54,649 nt of DNA, taken from Candidatus Caenarcanum bioreactoricola (GTDB taxonomy: Bacteria; Cyanobacteriota; Vampirovibrionia; Caenarcaniphilales; Caenarcanaceae). Below the pieces are notes generated by a model. That model worked only from the letters and a program-made list of their open reading frames with translations. It made no database searches and was not told the DNA's origin. Where the stretch lies: NCBI GenBank assembly GCA_001899385.1, contig MOYB01000002.1, positions 210,341 to 264,989 on the forward strand, read 5' to 3'. Position 1 is the first letter of the stretch. Each line of letters begins with the position of its first letter. Both the position numbers and the translations under genes were made by a program. Positions 41,673 through 49,865 of the stretch are shown here, piece after piece.

Positions 41673-42650
41673 TTAAAAATTATAACTCAAAATCTCAAAC
41701 ATATTATTAACAGTATTTTCTGCTCTTTCAAACAACCCATTTTTAACACCATATTCTGGAATTCTTATTTCATATTTATCTTTTTTAAGACATTCTAAAA
41801 CAGATTCTAAAGTATTCAATTTCATATTAGGACATATAGGAGAAGGATAAGGAGTACAAAAGAATTTACCTTTTATATTTCGGCTCATTCTTTCAACTAA
41901 GCCTAGTTCAGATAAAACAAGGAAAGTTTCATGTTTATCTTCTTGTGCAAATTTATACATCTGAGAAGTGCTTCCAATATAATTAGCAAGTTCTAAAATA
42001 GATCTTTCACATTCTGGATGCGCTAAAGTAAAAACTTGGGGTAATTCTTGCTTTATTTCTTTAATTCTTTGAGCATTTATTTGATAATGTGTTGGACAAA
42101 AAGCATTAAATAAAATAATTTCTTTTTCTGGAAGATTTTTTTGAACCCAATAACCAAGACATTTATCTGGAATAAATATTATTTTATTTGAATTAATTCT
42201 ACGCGCAATTTCAACAGCATTACTTGAAGTACAACAATAATCAGATTCTGCTTTAACAGCAAGGCTTGAATTTACATAACACATTACAGGAGTATTAGGA
42301 TGCGTTTTTCTTAATTCCTCAACATCACAAGGATTAATCATATCAGCCATAGGGCAACCAGCATTTTCTTCTGGTAATAACACTGTTTTGTGAGGAGATA
42401 AAAGTTTAGCAGTTTCAGCCATAAAATGAACACCACAAAAAATTATTACTTCAGCAGGGGTGTTTCGTGCAATTTTAGATAATTCAAAGCTATCACCCAC
42501 GAAATCAGCAATATCTTGAATTTCCATTCGTTGATATACATGAGAAAGTAAAATAGCATTCTTTTTCTTTAAAAGACTTTTTATTTCAGCTTTAATACTT
42601 TGTGTGCTTTGATTATCTTGTGTTTGAGGTACTGATATATATTTGTACAT
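41673..42650 (-). CDS. nadA: Quinolinate synthase
   Basis: The 325-residue enzyme makes quinolinate from iminoaspartate and DHAP, part of de novo NAD synthesis, and needs a [4Fe-4S] cluster. Typical NadA parts: 'AILLSHVYQRMEIQDIADFVGDSFELS', 'IIFCGVHFMAETAKLLSP', 'AGCPMADMI', 'CYVNSSLAVKAESDYCCTSSNAV', 'FIPDKCLG', 'AHPECERSI' and 'TSQMYKFA'. The Cys residues in 'FCGV' and 'YCCTSS', and one in 'CPNM', fit cluster binding. nadB and nadC are not here. It is just downstream of a tRNA-Thr gene on the same strand. Confidence 0.95.
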   Translation of the reverse strand: MYKYISVPQTQDNQSTQSIKAEIKSLLKKKNAILLSHVYQRMEIQDIADFVGDSFELSKIARNTPAEVIIFCGVHFMAETAKLLSPHKTVLLPEENAGCPMADMINPCDVEELRKTHPNTPVMCYVNSSLAVKAESDYCCTSSNAVEIARRINSNKIIFIPDKCLGYWVQKNLPEKEIILFNAFCPTHYQINAQRIKEIKQELPQVFTLAHPECERSILELANYIGSTSQMYKFAQEDKHETFLVLSELGLVERMSRNIKGKFFCTPYPSPICPNMKLNTLESVLECLKKDKYEIRIPEYGVKNGLFERAENTVNNMFEILSYNF

Positions 42651-42673
42651 TTTTATGATTTAATTTGACAAAA

Positions 42674-42745
42674 GCCGACAATGGGATTTGAACCCACGGC
42701 CTATGCTTTACGAGAGCATCGCTCTACCAACTGAGCTATGTCGGC
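42674..42745 (-). tRNA. tRNA-Thr (anticodon CGU)
   Basis: A 72-nucleotide cloverleaf is encoded on the minus strand: 7-bp acceptor stem (GCCGACA with TGTCGGC), D arm GCTC...GAGC, anticodon stem ATGCT/AGCAT with loop CTCGTAA, so anticodon CGT, reading ACG, and a T arm with TTCAAAT loop. The 3' CCA is not encoded. It lies 23 bases upstream of nadA, co-directional. Confidence 0.96.
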
Positions 42746-42888
42746 ATTTTTAAATTATAGCTATCTTTTATAAATTTTAGATTAATCAATATTAAATTTA
42801 TAGTATAGCTATTTTAATTTTTTATAATTTGTTTTATAATGTTTTGAAATATCAATAATAAATATTACTTATTAAAAGGAAATAATAA

Positions 42889-43074
42889 ATGAGAATATTT
42901 CATTCTAGCAAAAATTGTTGTTCTAGTAAAGTTTATTTAAGAAGTGCTTTAAGTATGAAAAAATTAGGAGATGATAGTAATAATTACAGAACAACTTCTA
43001 AGAAAATATCATTAGCAGGATTACCTACTGCGGTATTGAATTCTTCTATAACAAAAACCTTTTTAGGGACTTGA
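42889..43074 (+). CDS. Small hypothetical protein
   Basis: The 61-residue protein is basic and Ser-rich with an internal 'NCCSS'. An AAGGA ribosome binding site precedes the ATG by about eight bases, and a TATAAT-like sequence lies upstream near 42833. No signal peptide or family is visible. It converges with the AAA+ gene, 22 bases apart. Confidence 0.45.
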   Translation: MRIFHSSKNCCSSKVYLRSALSMKKLGDDSNNYRTTSKKISLAGLPTAVLNSSITKTFLGT

Positions 43075-43096
43075 TTTCATTAAGTAATTTTTAATT

Positions 43097-44704
43097 TTAT
43101 AAAAAATGTAAATGCCAAGCTTTATCGATTAATTCTTGTGTTAAAGTATAAGGTTTTGCTATTCCTCTATAACGACAAATCTCTTCTACTCTTGCAAGAA
43201 TATCCCTTGGATGATTTGATGCTAAACTTCTATTTCCTTTTGAATAATAAGTTTGTATAAGATATTCAAGAATTTCATCTTCCCAATAAATTTTTCTATT
43301 ATCTGATTCATTTGCAAAGATTTGACAATAAGATTCTATATCTGTACTAGGTACTTTTAACTTATATGAAAGTCTTCTAAGAAAAGCAGGATCTATAAGA
43401 TTTGCAGGTTCTAAGTTTGTAGTAAATATAGTCATTGCTGTATATGGTACATAAAATTGTTGTCCAGATTTAAGCATTAATATATCTTGGCTACTTTCTA
43501 ACTTTTCAATCCATAAATTTAAAATTTGTTCTGGAGTTTCTTCTTGTCTTCCGAAGTCATCTATTATAAAGACTCCACCGTTTGCCTTTGTAGTGAGCGG
43601 GAAAAATGCTGTTGTTCCAGTAACATCATATTGTATATTTGTACCATGTTTTGCAGAAAATTCTGTTGAAACTAATATACAAGGTCTTTTTACATCAACC
43701 CATCTGGAATCTACTTGATTATTTTCAATTGGACCATCTATTGTAAACTTAGGATTTATAGGCTTATGAAAAGATTCATCAAAGAATTTTATGATTGCAC
43801 CATTAATATGAACTGCAAAAGGTACTTTGATTGAATCTGGATAACATTGCACTAATCTTTTTACAAAAGTAGTTTTACCCATACCTGGTTCACCATAAAG
43901 AAATATACATTCTTCAGAAGAAAATGCAATTGCTAAATCTTCAAGAAATGATTCTTTTACAACTAAATCTTCATAGAATTTCCTAAATCCATCAAGTGAA
44001 GGGATTTTAAGTGGAGCATAAGAATTAACTGCTTTAATATAATCATCAAGTGAAACAGGTACTGGTCCAACATAACTTGAAACTGCAATTGCATTTTTTG
44101 CTTTACTAAAACCTTTTTCAGTTAATCTGTAAACTTTGTTATGTCCACCAAGTCCACTACTTCTAAGTATAGTAATAAAACCATTATCATTAAGAGTCAT
44201 TAAAACAGGATCTAAAACTGTTGCTACGGGTATTCTTAATTTTTGTCCTAATTCAAGACCAGTACATTCCCCAAGATAAAATATAAATTTTAAAGCTAAA
44301 TCTTCTATTAATATTTGATTTAATTTAAGATCTTCGATACAAGAGGCTGCTTCAAATAATTTTTTTTCTTTTTTTATACTTGGCATTTTTGTTTCAGGAA
44401 CTATAGCGGTTTGAGCTGAAGTTGCTGACATTTGTGAAATAATCGAAGATAAGTTTGATGATTGAGTTTGTGATTGAATTTGCGGTTGAACTTGTGGCTG
44501 TGGTGTTTGAATTTGATTTAATGTATTATCAGACATTTTTTCATAAGCAAGTATTTCTTCTGGAGTAATTCTTAAGTTCTCTGAATTATTTTGATTTATA
44601 TAATATAACTCTTGTGTTTCTTCTTGTTTTTCAGGTAAATTATTAACTTCTTTTTCGTTTTTTTTCTCACCACGATTAAGTATTTTTTTTAAATCAAAAT
44701 TCAT
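43097..44704 (-). CDS. AAA+ ATPase with winged-helix domain and Gln/Pro-rich N terminus
   Basis: The 535-residue protein begins with about 110 disordered residues, including a Q/P/S-rich stretch. A winged-helix-like segment follows (about 125-205, with 'TGLELGQKLRIPVATVLDPVL'). The AAA+ module has Walker A 'GEPGMGKTT' near 271 and Walker B 'VFIIDDFGRQ'. A sensor-1-like 'IFTTNLEP', 'RLSYKLKVP' and 'NHPRDILARVEEICRY' come later. It may remodel or regulate a protein assembly; no partner is adjacent. The fold is clear, the biological role unknown. Confidence 0.8.
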   Translation of the reverse strand: MNFDLKKILNRGEKKNEKEVNNLPEKQEETQELYYINQNNSENLRITPEEILAYEKMSDNTLNQIQTPQPQVQPQIQSQTQSSNLSSIISQMSATSAQTAIVPETKMPSIKKEKKLFEAASCIEDLKLNQILIEDLALKFIFYLGECTGLELGQKLRIPVATVLDPVLMTLNDNGFITILRSSGLGGHNKVYRLTEKGFSKAKNAIAVSSYVGPVPVSLDDYIKAVNSYAPLKIPSLDGFRKFYEDLVVKESFLEDLAIAFSSEECIFLYGEPGMGKTTFVKRLVQCYPDSIKVPFAVHINGAIIKFFDESFHKPINPKFTIDGPIENNQVDSRWVDVKRPCILVSTEFSAKHGTNIQYDVTGTTAFFPLTTKANGGVFIIDDFGRQEETPEQILNLWIEKLESSQDILMLKSGQQFYVPYTAMTIFTTNLEPANLIDPAFLRRLSYKLKVPSTDIESYCQIFANESDNRKIYWEDEILEYLIQTYYSKGNRSLASNHPRDILARVEEICRYRGIAKPYTLTQELIDKAWHLHFL

Positions 44705-44781
44705 ATTAATAAAAAATTATTAGTATTAAATTTATTCCCAAAAACTCTGTATAATTAAGCAATTATAAAAAATATTATATT

Positions 44782-45711
44782 ATGCATATTTTCATTACTG
44801 GTATATGTGGATTTATAGGTTCAAATCTTGCTCAACTTTTAAAAAATAATGGATATAAAGTTTCAGGAATAGATAACTTAAACTCTTATTATAGTCCGCA
44901 ACAGAAGCTTGAAAACTTTGAAAAATTAAGTAAATTAAATATAAAAATATATAAAGAAGATATATTAGAAGCTGATCTTGGAAATATACTTAAAGATACA
45001 GAAATAATATATCATTTAGCAGCACAACCAGGTATATCACCTCTTGTACCGCTTTCTGATTATATAAATCTAAATATAATTGCTACTGATAAACTTATTA
45101 AAGCCGTAAAAAATAATTTTTGTTTAAAACTTTTTGTAAATATTTCAACTTCTTCTGTTTATGGGAAATCTGCAATTTCTAACGAGGATAGTTTATTATT
45201 TCCTTCATCATATTATGGCATTACAAAATTAGCTGCTGAACAACTTGTAATGTCTTCATTTCGAAATGAAAACTTCCCTGCTTGTTCAATAAGACTTTTT
45301 TCTGTTTACGGCCCAGGAGAAAGAACAGATAAACTTTATCCTCAATTAATAATAAATAGTCTTAAACATTTAGAAGTTTCTATATATGAGGGAAGTGAAA
45401 ATCACAAAAGATCATATACTTATATAGATGATATAACCGAAGGCTTAAAACTTATATTAGATAATATAAATAAATGCAAAGGACAAATTTACAATTTAGG
45501 AAATCCTGAATCAAAGACTACAAAAGAAGCAATAGAAATTGTTGAAAAAATACTAGCTTATCCGGTACTTATTAAACATTTACCAGCAAGGCTTGGGGAT
45601 CAACTTGAAACTCGTGCAGATATTACAAAAATACAAAAAGACTTAGGATTTAAGCCAAAGACAAATTTATATGAAGGTATAAATAATATGATAAATTATT
45701 ATAAAAATTAA
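44782..45711 (+). CDS. NAD-dependent sugar epimerase/dehydratase (extended SDR)
   Basis: The 309-residue protein has the extended short-chain dehydrogenase fold: 'ITGICGFIGSNLAQLL' nucleotide-binding motif (GxxGxxG), 'YHLAAQPG', the catalytic 'SSVYG' Ser and 'YYGITK' Tyr/Lys, and 'RLFSVYGPG'. It resembles UDP-glucose/glucuronate 4-epimerases or dTDP-glucose dehydratase relatives; the exact sugar cannot be decided. It likely supplies surface polysaccharide precursors; the downstream glycosyltransferase operon lies 500 bases away. Its stop overlaps the convergent HepT-like gene by four bases. Confidence 0.88.
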   Translation: MHIFITGICGFIGSNLAQLLKNNGYKVSGIDNLNSYYSPQQKLENFEKLSKLNIKIYKEDILEADLGNILKDTEIIYHLAAQPGISPLVPLSDYINLNIIATDKLIKAVKNNFCLKLFVNISTSSVYGKSAISNEDSLLFPSSYYGITKLAAEQLVMSSFRNENFPACSIRLFSVYGPGERTDKLYPQLIINSLKHLEVSIYEGSENHKRSYTYIDDITEGLKLILDNINKCKGQIYNLGNPESKTTKEAIEIVEKILAYPVLIKHLPARLGDQLETRADITKIQKDLGFKPKTNLYEGINNMINYYKN

Positions 45712-46124
45712 TTTGTTAATTCTAAATTAGTCATTTTTTCTTTAAATTCAAGAAATAATCCAAAATATTTACAAATAATAGCTTTCTCTATATCATTAGC
45801 AGTTTCTTCATTATAACTATTAGATGATTCATTTCTACTTTTTATCATATTCATCCAACTTTCACCATCTAAAATTATATTTTTATTAAAAGCTTCACGA
45901 GTAGCATCTCTCGATCCTGTGATTAAAGTATTTCCTTGATATTCAAAATAATCTTTTATTACATTCCAAGCTAATTCATGAGTATATTCAAAAGCTTGTA
46001 TTAAACCTTATTTTTCAAGTTGTGTTAATTCTCTTTCTTTTGCTAGATTAACTGCATTTTGAAGTTGTTCTAAAGCTTTTTTAAAATTTTGAAATCTTTG
46101 TTTCCATCTTATTTCAATATTCAT
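45708..46124 (-). pseudogene. HI0074/HepT-like nucleotidyltransferase substrate-binding protein with one in-frame TAA
   Basis: Translation of the minus strand gives a 138-residue helical-bundle protein: 'IRWKQRFQNFKKALEQLQ', then 'GLIQAFEYTHELAWNVIKDY', 'SRDATREAFNKNI' and 'GESWMNMIKSRNESSNSYNEETA'. These are the HI0074-family blocks. Only one thing interrupts it: TAA at 46008-46010 (codon 39), directly before 'GLIQAFEY', where relatives have Glu or Gln. The frame is otherwise open to the TAA at 45708-45710. The nucleotidyltransferase (MNT) partner is not adjacent. An AGGAG lies 12 bases before the ATG at 46124. Confidence 0.8.
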
Positions 46125-46204
46125 TAAGCATTATCACTCCTAATATTATTTTATTTATATTTTTAATTATATAGTAAAATATTTTTCAATAATAAAAAAC
46201 TAGT

Positions 46205-46927
46205 ATGAGAGATATATCAGTTGTAGTACCAGTTAAAAATGAAGCTGAAAATATTATTAAACTTATTCAGGAGATAAATTATGCACTGAATCAAATTAAT
46301 AAAGATTTTGAGATAATCTGTGTAGATGATGCTAGTACTGATAATACATTAGAACTTTTAGAATCCGCAAAAAAAGAATTCTTAAATCTTAGAATATTAG
46401 CTCATTCAAAGAACTCAGGGCAGAGTAAAAGCATTCATTCAGGTGTAAAATATTCTAACGGTAATTTAATTGTTATATTAGATGGTGATGGATAAAACAA
46501 TCCAATAGATATAATTTCAATGTTTAAAATCTTTGAAAATAATCCTCAAATAGGTATGGTAATGGGTTATAGAAAAATAAGACAAGATAATTTAATAAAA
46601 AGAATATCTTCTAAGCTTGCGAATTTTATAAGGGCAGAACTTTTGCGAGATTCAGCGCCTGATTCAGGTTGTGGATTGAAAGTTTTATCTAGAGAAATTT
46701 TTCTTAGTTTACCTTATTTTGATCATATGCATAGATATATGCCTGCGCTTGTACAAAGACAAGGCTACGAAGTAATTTTTACTCCTATAGATCACAGGTC
46801 TCGTTTAGGTGGAAAATCAAATTATGGCTTTTGGGATAGATTATTTGTAGGAATGTTTGATTTGTTAGGAGTTTGGTGGTTAACAAAGCGTGCAGCAAGA
46901 ACTGAAATAAAAGAAATAGGAGTTTAA
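46205..46927 (+). pseudogene. GT2 glycosyltransferase (DPM/ArnC-like) with one in-frame TAA
   Basis: A family-2 glycosyltransferase, polyprenyl-phosphate sugar synthase type: 'VVVPVKNEAENI', 'ICVDDASTDNT', 'NSGQSKSIHSGVKYSNGNLIVILDGDG', then TAA at 46493-46495 where the family has Gln (DGDGQND...), and immediately 'NNPIDI', 'SGCGLKVLSREIF' and 'GKSNYG'. The frame is uninterrupted to 46927. A C to T change of CAA explains the stop. An ATG at 46520 could restart a C-terminal piece. It heads an operon with the LABN and ArnT-like genes. Confidence 0.85.
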
Positions 46928-46929
46928 TA

Positions 46930-47229
46930 ATGAATTTTTTGCATATTACTTTATCACAAATTTGGCTTGCAATAGGATTTTTAGGGCAAATTTGTTTTGG
47001 AATGCGTTTTATAATTCAATGGATAGTTAGCGAAAAAGTTGGTCAAAGTATAATACCTAAAGCTTTTTGGTATTTTAGTTTTATCGGAGGTTTAATGTTA
47101 TTTGCTTATGCTATTTGGAAAAAAGATCCTGTTTTTATTGTTAGTCAAGGGCTTGGATTAATAGTTTATTCAAGGAATCTATATTTGATACTAGTTAAAA
47201 AAAAGAAAGATTTAAATACTAATGAATAA
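46930..47229 (+). CDS. Lipid A biosynthesis N-terminal domain (LABN) membrane protein
   Basis: The 99-residue membrane protein has three hydrophobic segments. 'QIWLAIGFLGQICFGMRFIIQWIVSEKVGQSIIPKAFWYFSFIGG' is the hallmark of the LABN domain, known at the N terminus of some lipid A synthases and as a stand-alone partner of GT2 and ArnT-type genes. It probably helps flip or present the polyprenyl-phosphate sugar. It starts 2 bases after the GT2 stop, and its end overlaps the next gene by 8 bases. Confidence 0.9.
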   Translation: MNFLHITLSQIWLAIGFLGQICFGMRFIIQWIVSEKVGQSIIPKAFWYFSFIGGLMLFAYAIWKKDPVFIVSQGLGLIVYSRNLYLILVKKKKDLNTNE

Positions 47230-48721
47230 TAAACATCGTGATTTTATAATATTTTTAATTATTTATGGGATTTTTCTTATAATAAGTTGTTGGAATTTAC
47301 CAATAACAGAAAGCACTGAGGGGCGATATGCTGAAATCGCACGAGAAATGCTAAGGTCTTGGAATTTTTTAGAACCAACTTTTCAAGGAATATATCATTT
47401 TCATAAACCACCTTTTGCTTATTGGATGATGTGTCTCGGCATGAAAATATTTGGTATAAATGATTTTGGACCAAGAATTGGAGGTATTTTAGCTTCTATT
47501 ATTTCTATAATTTATGTTTATCGGATTGCTGGATTATGGCTTAAAGAAAATAAAGATCAATTTTTAGTAGCATTAATTTTCGCATCATCAGGACTTTTTT
47601 TATTAGAAGCACATGTTATAGCAACAGACATATATCTTTGTACCTTTATTTTAATGGCTCAATTTTATATTTTTAATGCTAAAAATAAAGCACGTCCTTT
47701 TTTATTAGGAATTTTATTAGCTTTAGGATTTTTAACAAAAGGTCCTATTATATTATTATTTACTGTTTTCCCTTTTATAATCACTGCTTTATTTAAAAAA
47801 GAATATTTTAAATATTTTAAACTTAAAGAATATTTCATTATAATATTTTTGAGTTTATCTTTAGGTTTAAGCTGGTATGTTTATGTATGTTTAAAACATC
47901 AAGGTCTGTTAGAATATTTTTTGGGAATTCAAGTTTATGATAGGGTTTTCACAGATCATTTTGGAAGAACTGAGGCTTGGTATTATTTTATTTTCTGTTT
48001 TATTCTTTCATTCTTTCCTTATTCAATCGCCTTTTTTAATGCTATAAAAAATATTAAAAAAAATTACTTTCCTAAAGAATTATTATTTTTCATAATTTTC
48101 CCAGCTATTATTTTTCAGCTTTCAATGAGCAAATTATCAAGTTATATTCTACCTTTTTATGGATTGGCTTCATTAATAGCTTTTTACGGTATTCCTGACA
48201 ATTTAAAAAAATATATAAAATATTTTGCTTATCTTATAATCCTTGGATTTACCTTTATACTACTTATATTTAGCATTTTTGGTGAATATTATATAAATCA
48301 TGATCGTTTTCATAAAATAAAATGTCTTGGAAAATTCAAATTTTTTACTTCGATTATAAATAAAATAGATCCTGAAAAAAAAGAAGATTTGCTTATATAT
48401 TCATGGAATCTACCTTCTATGTCGTTTTATAGAGATAAATTGGCTTATACTGCAAATTATGAAAAAAGAGAAATTTTATTTGAAAAATCAAATAGTCTCG
48501 GATTAAAACATTATTTAGATACAGATGAAAAGCTTAATAATTTTATTAAAGAAAGGGAAAAATTCTTTTTAGTTTGTCATAATTACCGTATTGAAGATAC
48601 TAAAGATAATAAATGTGAATTAGAATTAATGGAACAATATTCTATTAATTGTAAACATTTATCTGGTAAATTAAAACATAATTATCAGCTTTATGAATGT
48701 TTTCAATATAAGCTTTTATAA
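47222..48721 (+). CDS. ArnT/PMT-family glycosyltransferase (GT39/GT83-like)
   Basis: The 499-residue membrane glycosyltransferase uses a polyprenyl-linked sugar donor. 'TESTEGRYAEIAREML' carries the conserved early acidic residues of ArnT ('ExRY'), followed by 'FHKPPFAYWMMCLGMKIFG' and 'RIGGILAS', then about 10-12 membrane segments and a periplasmic C-terminal region (from about 365). ArnT adds aminoarabinose to lipid A; related enzymes add mannose or other sugars. Given the LABN and GT2 neighbours, the system probably modifies lipid A or another lipid-linked glycan. The sugar cannot be named. Confidence 0.9.
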   Translation: MNNKHRDFIIFLIIYGIFLIISCWNLPITESTEGRYAEIAREMLRSWNFLEPTFQGIYHFHKPPFAYWMMCLGMKIFGINDFGPRIGGILASIISIIYVYRIAGLWLKENKDQFLVALIFASSGLFLLEAHVIATDIYLCTFILMAQFYIFNAKNKARPFLLGILLALGFLTKGPIILLFTVFPFIITALFKKEYFKYFKLKEYFIIIFLSLSLGLSWYVYVCLKHQGLLEYFLGIQVYDRVFTDHFGRTEAWYYFIFCFILSFFPYSIAFFNAIKNIKKNYFPKELLFFIIFPAIIFQLSMSKLSSYILPFYGLASLIAFYGIPDNLKKYIKYFAYLIILGFTFILLIFSIFGEYYINHDRFHKIKCLGKFKFFTSIINKIDPEKKEDLLIYSWNLPSMSFYRDKLAYTANYEKREILFEKSNSLGLKHYLDTDEKLNNFIKEREKFFLVCHNYRIEDTKDNKCELELMEQYSINCKHLSGKLKHNYQLYECFQYKLL

Positions 48722-48735
48722 TTTCATCAAATTAC

Positions 48736-48753
48736 AAGCCCTCACCTCACCCC
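48736..48753. repeat. Half copy of G/C-rich repeat
   Basis: A short CCCTCACCTCACCCC-like segment in the gap after the ArnT-like gene resembles the left end of the repeat element at 19-29. No inverted partner is visible within 100 bases. It may be a remnant. Confidence 0.35.
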
Positions 48754-48770
48754 ATATGATTAAAAATATC

Positions 48771-49865
48771 TTATTTAATACTAAGCATTTTAACTAAAGA
48801 CATTGCCCAATTTAAAAATTTACTTTCAGTATTATCTATCTCATCCATATTTTCAAATTTTACTAAAGGTTTTATTTTTGAATCGAAGCCAATATTCATA
48901 TTTCTCAAACGAGAACCAGATTTTATTATTGATTTATTAAGTACAACAACATTGTCAAGTATGACATCATCTTCGATTATACAATCATTTTCGATTATAA
49001 CTGAATTTCTTAAAAGCGCTTTTCTTATTTTACATCTTTCTCCTATATATGCCTTTCCTCTTACAAAAGCACCTGCATGCATTTCAGTAGCTGCTCCCAA
49101 ATAACCCCAAGAATATTCTTCTCCACAATTTGTTATTTTAATCTTTCCTTCAAGCGCATCAAATAATGCTTGTCTATAAGTTATATGATTCGTGATATTT
49201 TTAATATAAGCATTTGTTTGATAAACTCCTATTTCAACTTTTTCTTTTAAAAGCTTAGGTATAAAGCCAAATTCAAGATCATAAAATTTGTATTGTTTCT
49301 CTGAAGGCATATAATCAAAGATTTCTTTGTTGAAAATCATAATGCCTGTATTAATCCAACGACTTAAAAAATCATCAAATCTAAGCTTTTCTTCAAAAAA
49401 TGTTAATTTATTTTTAAAATCAAAACCAATAAGATGTTCGAATTCATCTATATTTTCAACTTTTTTAACAGCCATAGTCAAAGGAAATCCTGATTCTATA
49501 TGTACTTTAAGCATCTCCTCAAGATTTATATCTGTTAATATATTATCTTTTATTACAAGAAAAATATCATCTTTTAAAGTAAGCTCTTCTTTGTACTGTC
49601 TTATTAAACCAGCACTTCCATTAAAATTATTCTCAAAATTTAATTTGACTGAAGGATAATAATTTAATTGTGAATCATCAAATTGAATAGGATATCTATC
49701 ATTTGCAGAAATAATTATATTCTTGAATCCATAATTCATAAGGAATTCTATATTTCTTATGAAAAGACTTTGCCCTAATATCGGTAAAGAAAAAATATAT
49801 TCTCGATCTGTTAAAGGTGAAAGTCTCTCATGTCCAATGTTTGAGGGGATTATTAATGCTTTCAT
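48771..49865 (-). CDS. Degenerate sugar nucleotidyltransferase with hexapeptide repeats
   Basis: The 364-residue protein has a nucleotidyltransferase fold in residues 1-225 ('KALIIPSNIGHERLSPLTDR', 'NIIISAND', 'FLVIKDNILTD', 'GIMIFNKEIFDYMP') and left-handed beta-helix hexapeptides near 270-335 ('IIENDCIIEDDVILDN'). Sugar-1-phosphate nucleotidyltransferases have G-G-x-G-T-R-L near the N terminus; here the place reads 'PSNIGHERL', so catalysis is doubtful. It may be a regulator or a scaffold. It starts 38 bases inside the end of argH, so translation is coupled. Confidence 0.78.
   Translation of the reverse strand: MKALIIPSNIGHERLSPLTDREYIFSLPILGQSLFIRNIEFLMNYGFKNIIISANDRYPIQFDDSQLNYYPSVKLNFENNFNGSAGLIRQYKEELTLKDDIFLVIKDNILTDINLEEMLKVHIESGFPLTMAVKKVENIDEFEHLIGFDFKNKLTFFEEKLRFDDFLSRWINTGIMIFNKEIFDYMPSEKQYKFYDLEFGFIPKLLKEKVEIGVYQTNAYIKNITNHITYRQALFDALEGKIKITNCGEEYSWGYLGAATEMHAGAFVRGKAYIGERCKIRKALLRNSVIIENDCIIEDDVILDNVVVLNKSIIKSGSRLRNMNIGFDSKIKPLVKFENMDEIDNTESKFLNWAMSLVKMLSIK

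Noticed and set aside
46008..46495. Genome-wide reassignment of TAA to Gln
   Set aside because: TAA terminates most well-recognised genes in the window at the expected family length, and CAA is widely used for Gln. Two cases cannot support reassignment.
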